From: Cherax quadricarinatus
Taxonomy: Eukaryota; Arthropoda; Malacostraca; Decapoda; Parastacidae
DNA: 64,000 bases
NCBI RefSeq assembly: GCF_038502225.1
Contig: NC_091390.1
Span: 10,540,187 to 10,604,186 of the forward strand
Direction of reading: 5' to 3'
Made by a program: the position numbers and the translations under genes. The first letter of the stretch is position 1; each line of letters opens with the position of its first letter. Of the stretch, positions 56,900 to 64,000 are shown one piece after another. Below the pieces are notes generated by a model that saw only the letters and a program-made list of their open reading frames with translations, was not told the origin of the DNA and did no database searches.

Positions 56900-58278
56900 T
56901 TCAATTGTGGTTGCAAGGGTCGAGTCATATCTCCTGACCCCTGCCTCTTAACTGGTCGCTGCTGTGTGTGTGTGCTCACCTAAACATACACACCTAATTT
57001 TGGTTGTAGAAGTTGAGTCACAGCTCCTGACCCAGCCTGTTCACTGTTCGCTACTGGGTCCACTCTCTCCCTGCGCTTTGTTATACCCCTTCTTAAAGCT
57101 ATGTATGGATCCTGCCTCTACTACGTCACTCTCCAGACTGTTCCACTTCCTGATACCTATGAATGAAGAAATACTTCATAACATCCCTGTGACTCATCTG
57201 AATCTTCAACTTCTAGTTGTGACCTCTTATTGCTGGGTCCAATCTCTGGAACATCCTGTCTCTGTCCGCCTTGTCAGTCCCTCTCAGTATTATATATGTT
57301 GTTATCATGCCCCCCACTCTCTCCCTGTCCTCCAGTGTCGTCAGGTCGATTTAAGTTAACCTCTCCTCGTAGGACATACCACTTAGCTCCGGTACTAGTC
57401 TCATTGCAAACCTTAGAACTCTCTCAAAGTTTTTTCTCGAACTTGACCAGGTGGGGGATCCATACTGATGCTGGATACTCCAGTATAGGCCTATGTACAT
57501 TGTGTGCTGAGTCCTAATCTATTTCTTATTGAGGTGTCGGAACGCTATTCTTAGGTTTGCTAGGCGCCCATATGCTGCAGCAGTTAATTGGTTGATGTGC
57601 CCATCGGATGTGCTCGGCATTATACTCGCCCCAAGATCCTATTCTTTGAGTGAGGTTTGCCCTCCTAGACTGTACTCTGTCTGTGGTCTTCTTTGCCCTT
57701 TCCCGATTTCCATGACTTTGCACTTGGTGGGGGTTAAACTCTAGGAGCCAGTTGTTGGACCAGCCTTGCAGCTTGTCCAGATCCCTTTGAAGTCCTGCCT
57801 GATCCTCGTGCAATCGATTCTCCTCATTAGCTTCACATCCTCTGCGAACAGGGATACTTCTGAATCTATCCCTCCCGTCAAGTGATTCACATACGCAAGA
57901 TACAGCAACGGTCCTAGGACCAACCCCTGTGGAACCCTCACTCGTCACAGGCACCCAGTCTGACAACACCTCGTAGGTTGTATGTAGTTGTCCAGTACTC
58001 GTTGATGTACCCATCCAGCCCAGTTTGCTGTCTCTCCTGAAAACACTTCATTTAATCTCATACTGAGCTCCTCCTATACTTCTTTGTCGTTTCATGTGAT
58101 CTCTCCTCCTTCCTTCCTCAGCCTGTTTACCTGATCTTTGTTTTCCTTCTGGTGTGGCTGTACAACAGCTTTGGGCCAGATTTGGCTTTTGCTGCTACAT
58201 TTTTTTCTCACATTGTTGCTGGGCCTCCCTCCTTTTCCATGCAAATTCATTTCTGGCTCTTCTGCTACTCTACTTACT
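56900..58278 (-). pseudogene. CR1-like LINE, reverse transcriptase and 3' end
   Basis: Minus-strand blocks in order: ARNEFAWKRREAQQQCEK linker (about 58,250), a deletion near 57,960, then RVPQGLVLGPLLYLAYVNHL and SEVSLFAEDVKLM (palm; the usual FADD reads FAED), LDKLQGWSNNWLLEFNPHQV (about 57,780-57,720), and a C-terminal SYEERLT and TTLED region to about 57,300. Several frameshifts are present. The insertion at 58,279-58,849 separates it from its own endonuclease. Confidence 0.8.
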
Positions 58279-58849
58279 TTCCTGGGTTCTTTGACTTATA
58301 TACAAAGGAGGATGACAAAGATGATCTCATGTATCTGAAATCTTCCCTATGAGGATAGACTGAGGCCCTGAATCTGCACTCTCTAGACAGGCGTAGAATT
58401 AGGGGGGATATGATTGAGGTGTATAAATGGAAGACAGGAATAAATAAAGGGGATGTAAATAACGTGCTGAAAATATCTAGCCTAGACAGGACTCGTAGCA
58501 ATGGTTTTAAGTTGGAAAAATTCAGATTCAGGAAGGATATGGGAAAGTTCTGGTTTGGTAATAGAGTTGTGGATGAGTGGAACAAACTCCCCAGTACAGT
58601 TATTGAGGCTAAAACGTTGTGTAGTTTTAAAAATAGGTTAGATAAATACATGAGTGGGTGTGGGTGGGTGTGAGTTGGACCTGACTAGCTTGTGCTACTA
58701 GGGCAGTTGTCGTGTTCCTTCCTTAAGTGAATGTGCCTTGCCCTGACTAGGTTGGGGCATTGACTTAAGCCGGTAGGAGACTTGGACCTACCTTGCATGG
58801 GCCAGTAGGCCTGCTGCAGTGTTCCTTCTTTCTTAAGTTCTTATGTTCT
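58279..58849 (+). pseudogene. LINE 3' end nested in opposite orientation
   Basis: Plus-strand blocks read LPYEDRLRP, LHSLDRRRIRGDMIEVYKWK, then FKLEKFRFRKDMGKFWFGNR and VVDEWNKLPSTVIEAKTLCS up to RLDKYMSG. This is the C terminus of a CR1-like ORF2. Its 3' tail ends in cttaagttcttatgttctta. The host LINE blocks on both sides (TQRCREAKTKYVREW on the right, ARNEFAWKRREAQ on the left) join neatly if this piece is removed, so it is a later insertion. Confidence 0.85.
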
Positions 58850-59862
58850 TATACTTTTTCCATTCTCTAACATACTTAGTTTTAGCCTCTCTACACCTTT
58901 GGGTGAACCAAGGGCACGTTTTAGCCGTCTTCACGTTTCTGTTGCCATTTGGTACAAACCACTCCTCTGACTCCTTCCATTTGCTAATTTTATTTTTCAC
59001 CAGTTCTTTTTCTCATTTTACTTCACGCAGGAAATTCCTCATGCCTGTGTAGTCCCATCTTTTGTAGTCTGGTTTCTCATCCTACTTGTGATGCTTCAGT
59101 CTTCACTTTTAACTCTTCAGTGTATTCGAAATTCAGAGCCCCGTGATCGCTAGATCCAATTGCCTTTCATATGTGATTTACTCACTGTCAGAATTCCTCA
59201 AGGTGAATATGAGGTTAAGACTTGCTGATTTATTTTCTCCTCTCTGTGACCTTGACATGTTGATACATGAGGTTTTCCAGTACCACATCCTTCTTCTTAG
59301 CTCACCATGTTTTTGGTCCCCCATGTGGCTCCAGATTTTCCCAGTAAGTTTCCTAGTAATTGAAATCACCCACAACTAGTAACTTTGCTCAACCTGTATA
59401 GGCCATTCTGGCCACCTCAGCTAGTGTATCCACCCCTTCTTTTTTGCTCTCATCATATTCTTCTCTTGGCCTCCTGCTATTTTGTGGTGGGTTGTACATC
59501 ACTTGAGACCCCCAGTCTGAAGTGTTCCTATTCTGTAGTTCCTTGCTTCTACTCTGTTCATTCCTTCCATTTCCGCAAATCTCCAATGGATTTTGATGAG
59601 TAGTTCAACTCCTCCCCCTCTGCTCCCTCTGTCTTTCCTCAGGATCTGATATCTGAATGGAAAGATCACATCTGTAATCATTTCCATGAACTTTGTTTCC
59701 ATAAGTGCTATGATGTCTGGGGATGTCTCCATGATTCTTTCACGCCACTCACATTTATTTGCTATTTCATCTGCATTGGTTAACCAAACCTTCAGTTTCT
59801 TCTGTAATACTGTGGCCTGGGGGGATTGTTGGGATTGGGAATGTGTGAGACCTGGCAAGATA
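58850..59862 (-). pseudogene. CR1-like LINE, APE-type endonuclease region
   Basis: A minus-strand frame of about 119 codons (59,858-59,499) reads VWLTNADEIANKCEWRERIM, SPDIIALMETKF and FPFRYQILRKDRGSRGGGVE, the N-terminal half of an apurinic-type endonuclease. A second frame (59,375-59,178) gives WSHMGDQKHGELRRRM and ends SLNLIFTLRNSDSE. The two frames do not join without shifts. This is the copy that best shows the endonuclease. Confidence 0.8.
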
Positions 59863-59869
59863 CTATGGG

Positions 59870-60900
59870 AGGCTGCTGTGAAAGGGGAAGATATGGGTTT
59901 GGAGTGTGGGGTTCTTTTGGGTTAGTTTGCTTGGTTGTGGTGGGGTTGTAGGTAGGGGTTGAAGGTCTTCTCTAGATGGTTCTGAGGGAGGTTGTGTTTA
60001 CTCTTTCTTCCTCTTGAGTTTGGGTTTCCCTGCCCATGTCCATCTTTGACTCTCCTGCTCCTTGCATCTTTGTATCATCTCTCTCAGTTTCTCCCTTTCT
60101 TCTCATCATGCTTTCTTCTGCAGGATTCTGTTTTGCACCATTTCTAACTTGAAATCAATATGATGGACGGTCTCTTTCTGTTGAGAACCCACTCCCCCAC
60201 CCCCGCATTCTCTGAAAATCTGTCAGCTGGATTATGTCTTCTTCTCCTATCTCTTTCATGATATTTTCAATTCCTTTTTCCTCTCCCTGTCATCTTACTT
60301 CATTAGTTGACCCTTTGGCCTCCTGAAGTCCATGAATAAGACTGACCTCTTCCTTTCATCCTCCTTTGTATCTCATGATCCAATTTAATTATCTCCATTG
60401 CTGCTTTCCTTAACATTTCCTGGATCTCTCGATGGTCTGATAATGCCTATGAAGGGGACCTATCTTCTTCCCTTCATTCAGTCCCCTCTCTGTCGGCTGT
60501 CATTTTTCCCAACAGCCTGCCACTTTCACTCCTCAACTTTTCCAGCCTCCCCAGTAGTCAGATATTGTCACTGTGCATGACTTATCACTTATCTCCTTCC
60601 TATTCTTTGGTCCTCTCGTTGGATGCTGATATTCCTTTTTCTGATGTCATGCCCATTCTGCTCTTTGGTTATTTAATCTGTTTCAGTATTTTCAGTTCCT
60701 TCTCTGAGTTCCATATCCTAACTTTTGCAACTGCAGCTTGTAGCTCCCATTTCTTGTTCTCTGCAGCCAACCTCTTTTTGATTTTATTGCTAAGCTCCTC
60801 TAGCCTCCTTTCCAACTCTTGTTCCCTTTTCCTGAGCTCTGTTGTCCATTCTTCCTTCCCAGACTCTTTCTCAGATCCTCTGTGTTTCCATTTTTTTTTT
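59870..60900 (-). pseudogene. CR1-like LINE, ORF1 with coiled coil
   Basis: The minus-strand frame near 60,870-60,700 reads KEEWTTELRKREQELERRLE and ELSNKIKKRLAAENKKWELQ, a charged heptad-like stretch typical of LINE ORF1 coiled coils. Near 60,270-60,200 follows IGEEDIIQLTDFQRMRG, also seen in the copy at 13.2 kb. Stops break the frame. ORF1 proteins bind the element RNA. Confidence 0.7.
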
Positions 60901-60952
60901 TGCTATTTACCACAAATTATAAAGCTTATGTACATATATGAGTGTGTGTATG

Positions 60953-61053
<101 letters not shown>

Positions 61054-61386
61054 TGTGTAAGTGGGTGACCTGAAGACGACTCACCGTGCCCCTGCCATAG
61101 TGCTGTAAACTGTACATCACTTGTACAAACTCTTACGGGAGCCACTGCCGGGTCACAACATGAAGAAGACCCGGGCCAGATCCCTACTGACTAAGCTACA
61201 TGAACATGAACATCAACTACCACTACTCCTGTCTTATTGTCACCTCTGCCACTGTTGCACTACCACTACTACTAATATCACAACCTCTACCACTACTTCT
61301 CTATTATACTACTACCTCCTCTCGTTCTATTCCTCTCTCAGTCTCCTCTCTTACATGTACTGTCTTCCCTTTGCACTTCTGTGTGA

Positions 61387-61414
61387 CTAATGGTCCAAGT
61401 CGGACCGAAACGTC
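61387..61414 (+). ncRNA. Degenerate hammerhead-like motif
   Basis: ctaatgg, stem-loop ggtccaagtcggacc, gaaa, cgtc. The stem and GAAA are good, but the first box has two changes from CUGANGA. Probably inactive. Confidence 0.45.
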
Positions 61415-62756
61415 TTCATATGTTTCATTCTTCTATGTGCAGGTTTTTTGTGTATTGCAGCCACGGTATTGTGCCTTTTTATTCTTAATAGACTATTTTG
61501 ACCGAGACTCGAAATTTGGTTAATTCAATAATTTCTGATATATTCCTAAGACCACAGGACTTCGGAAAAGCAACAAGAGGACATGCCTATGCACTCTGCC
61601 CCAGACCCTGACTCGTAGAACTCTGTGTTCATCAAGAACTGCGAGAAACCCTTTCACATGCTTAAATACCCTCATTTACATAGCTCATGTTATATAACTC
61701 AAGTAACGTATTACCTGGTACTCTACGGAGCAATCTGAATATGCTGTAATATCCTCCCCCAGGCAACGTGGATTTGCCCTTAGTGCCGCACCGAACTCAG
61801 GCTTATGGTATCGTCTCTGTGGTCAAAGGCGCCAGTCTGACTACCTATCTTTATATAATTTATCTGCTTGAGATGGTCACATTTATTTTTTGTGGAAGTT
61901 TGTTATGACCTGATTGTGACCACGTCAGTAAGGTAATGTTGTATAGAGAGGTACTCCTGGGTGAGTCCTTTTTTGCAGCATCAACCACACCAGCGGATGC
62001 TGCGTTTACACTGGCGTTCTCTGAGGCGCTTCTGGCTTGAATGGCTAATTATAAAATCCTTGTGTGATTACTTCATCCCAAGATTCCCATAGAGTCAAAA
62101 GTGTGACATCAATCTGACTGGTAGGGGTGTAATCACAGGTGTGATTGGTGGCAGATGAGTAGTTCCATGTGTGCTAACAGGTGTGGCGAGTTCCTCCACA
62201 ACTGGTACAGGAGAAGACCGTCTGGTGTCACCAGAAACCTTAACAGGGCGATACACTGGTTCTCCCATGCTTACTAGAGGTGGGATCGCAGGTATGACAG
62301 TGGTAGCTGGCTTGCTCATCATTGGTAGTCATTAATGGTCTGTTGTCTGGTTTAGATTGAAGTCATTTTTAAGTTACATTTACAGTCCTTGTGCTAAACT
62401 TTAGCCATAATATTTACGGTTAATAACCTAAAATTTCTAGATTTTTTGCCTATCTGACTACAACACCACGCCAATAATGGAGAATTTCTGTCTACTGCAA
62501 ATATGACATTGCATTAGGTAGGAAACGTAAACCTGGTAGCTGAATATTCCAAGGGATGAGGGGGGAGTGGCACTGGGCCCACTACTTGGAAACGATTTCG
62601 GACCTTCCTTTAGGTATTTTGGGTCTAAAAACACTGAATTAAATAGGTGGGACCCATGTAGAAAGAATATCCAAAGACTATGATGGTGGCCCATGTTTTT
62701 GTGTTGAGTGTTTGGTGGAGGATACATCAATTTGATAGCATAATACTATCTTTACT
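61415..62756. other. Unassigned DNA
   Basis: About 1.3 kb with only short frames. Around 61,560-61,660 runs aagaggacatgcctatgcac and an agaactgcgagaaacc segment that has a mobile-element look, but I cannot place it. No host gene is visible. Confidence 0.35.
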
Positions 62757-63600
62757 ACCAGTACATGTACCAGGTATACAGGTACATGTACCAGGTATAC
62801 AAGTACATGTACCAGGTATACAAGTACATGTACCAGGTATACAAGTACATGTACCAGGTATACAGGTACATGTACCAGGTATACAAGTACATGTACCAGG
62901 TATACAGGTACATGTACCAGGTATACAAGTACATGTACCAGGTATACAAGTACATGTACCAGGTATACAAGTACATGTACCAGGTATACAAGTACATGTA
63001 CCAGGTATACAGGTACATGTACCAGGTATACAAGTACATGTACCAGGTATACAAGTACATGTACCAGGTATACAGGTACATGTACCAGGTATACAAGTAC
63101 ATGTACCAGGTATACAAGTACATGTACCAGGTATACAAGTACATGTACCAGGTATACAAGTACATGTACCAGGTATACAAGTACATGTACCAGGTATACA
63201 AGTACATGTACCAGGTATACAGGTACATGTACCAGGTATACAGGTACATGTACCAGGTATACAGGTACATGTACCAGGTATACAGGTACTTGTACCAGGT
63301 ATACAGGTACATGTACCAGGTATACAGGTACATGTACCAGGTATACAGGTACATGTACCAGGTATACAGGTACATGTACCAGGTATACAAGTACATGTAC
63401 CAGGTATACAGGTACATGTACCAGGTATACAGGTACATGTACCAGGTATACAGGTACATGTACCAGGTATACAGGTACATGTACCAGGTATACAAGTACA
63501 TGTACCCGGTATACAAGTACATGTACCAGGTATACAAGTACATGTACCAGGTATACAAGTACATGTACCAGGTATACAAGTACATGTACCAGGTATACAG
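62757..63600. repeat. 21-bp satellite inside SINE copy C
   Basis: About 40 units of taccaggtatacaagtacat with a tacaggtac variant. Compared with copy B the unit has acc where B has aca (gtaccagg versus gtacaagg), so the two arrays have been homogenised separately. Confidence 0.93.
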
Positions 63601-63915
63601 ACCATAGTTGACATCAATGACATCCCGCAAATTAGGTCAATTTTGTCCCAGGATGTGACCCACACCAGTCCACTAACACCCAGGATGTGACCCACACCAG
63701 TCCCCTAACACCCAGGATGTGACCCACACCAGTCCACTAACACCCAGGATGCGACCCACACCAGTCCACTAACACCCAGGTACTCATTTTACTGACGGGT
63801 GAACATGGACAACAGGTGTAAGGAAACAAGCCTAAAGTTTCCACCCTTACCGGGAATCGAATCCTTGCCCTCAGAATGTGAAACGAGAGTTTTGCCTACC
63901 AGGCCACGAGCTACC
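62757..63915 (-). mobile_element. SINE family 2, satellite-bearing copy C
   Basis: Same order of parts as copy B: tRNA-like head (63,915-63,781), about four 32-bp units (63,780-63,653), a linker shortened by about 40 bp, the 21-bp array, then actatctttac in place of a long (ATT)n tail. Head boxes on the minus strand are cgtggcctggtaggcaaaac and ggattcgattcccgg. Confidence 0.8.
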
Positions 63916-64000
63916 ATAAGTGGTGTGAATTATTTCTGAACTGGATACATGTCTTACCATGTTCCCATACTGCTTCCATTAGCCAGGAACTTTTAACATG

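Noticed and set aside
62095..62322. Minus-strand frame of 75 codons, Pro/Val/Thr-rich
   Set aside because: Short and without any recognised motif; not distinguishable from chance.

Overview
The window is repeat-dominated animal nuclear DNA with no recognisable single-copy host gene. The best guess for the source is a decapod crustacean such as a crayfish or lobster. That guess rests on the mix of tRNA-derived SINEs, several LINE families, Penelope-like remnants with hammerhead-ribozyme motifs, and very long minisatellites, all of which feel familiar from decapod assemblies. It is a pattern judgement and has not been tested by a search.

Nearly half of the window (about 29-30 kb by adding up arrays) is tandem repeat with unit lengths of 2, 3, 17, 18, 20, 21, 26, 28, 30, 32, 42, 45 and 65 bp. 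The long open reading frames across these arrays are by-products of units that lack stop codons, and none looks like a gene. The largest arrays are the 26-bp array (about 19.5-28.3 kb), the 30-bp array (about 39.2-43.9 kb), the 42-bp array (about 46.5-49.5 kb) and a GGT-rich trinucleotide tract (about 16.2-18.9 kb).

The one intact coding unit is an LTR retrotransposon at 28,627-34,788. It has near-identical LTRs and a single 1,532-codon Gag-Pol frame. Its domains run SCAN-like capsid, zinc knuckle, protease, integrase, reverse transcriptase, RNase H. The proteins are Ty3/gypsy-like but integrase lies before reverse transcriptase, which is the Gmr1-type arrangement. LTR comparison suggests a recent insertion.

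Layout: 0-9 kb holds 17-, 20-, 18- and 45-bp arrays, scattered hammerhead-bearing Penelope-type fragments, a 118-bp perfect SINE palindrome, a MITE, and a broken Penelope reverse transcriptase. 9-16 kb holds SINE copies, a second MITE and antisense LINE remnants. 16-28 kb is two giant arrays. 28.6-34.8 kb is the Gmr1-like element. 34.8-38.2 kb is two antisense LINE remnants. 38.2-44 kb is a SINE-derived composite plus the 30-bp array. 44-51 kb holds SINE fragments and the 21-, 42- and 28-bp arrays. 51.2-54.7 kb is a SINE swollen to about 3.5 kb by two internal satellites. 55-61 kb is LINE sequence, including a 65-bp satellite grown inside a reverse-transcriptase motif and a nested LINE. 62.7-63.9 kb is a third copy of the satellite-bearing SINE.

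The recurring theme is that several satellites can be traced to a short internal segment of a mobile element. The 20-bp array comes from the segment just after the B box of SINE family 1, the 21- and 32-bp arrays from SINE family 2, and the 65-bp array from a LINE reverse transcriptase. The window looks like a record of transposons seeding satellite DNA.
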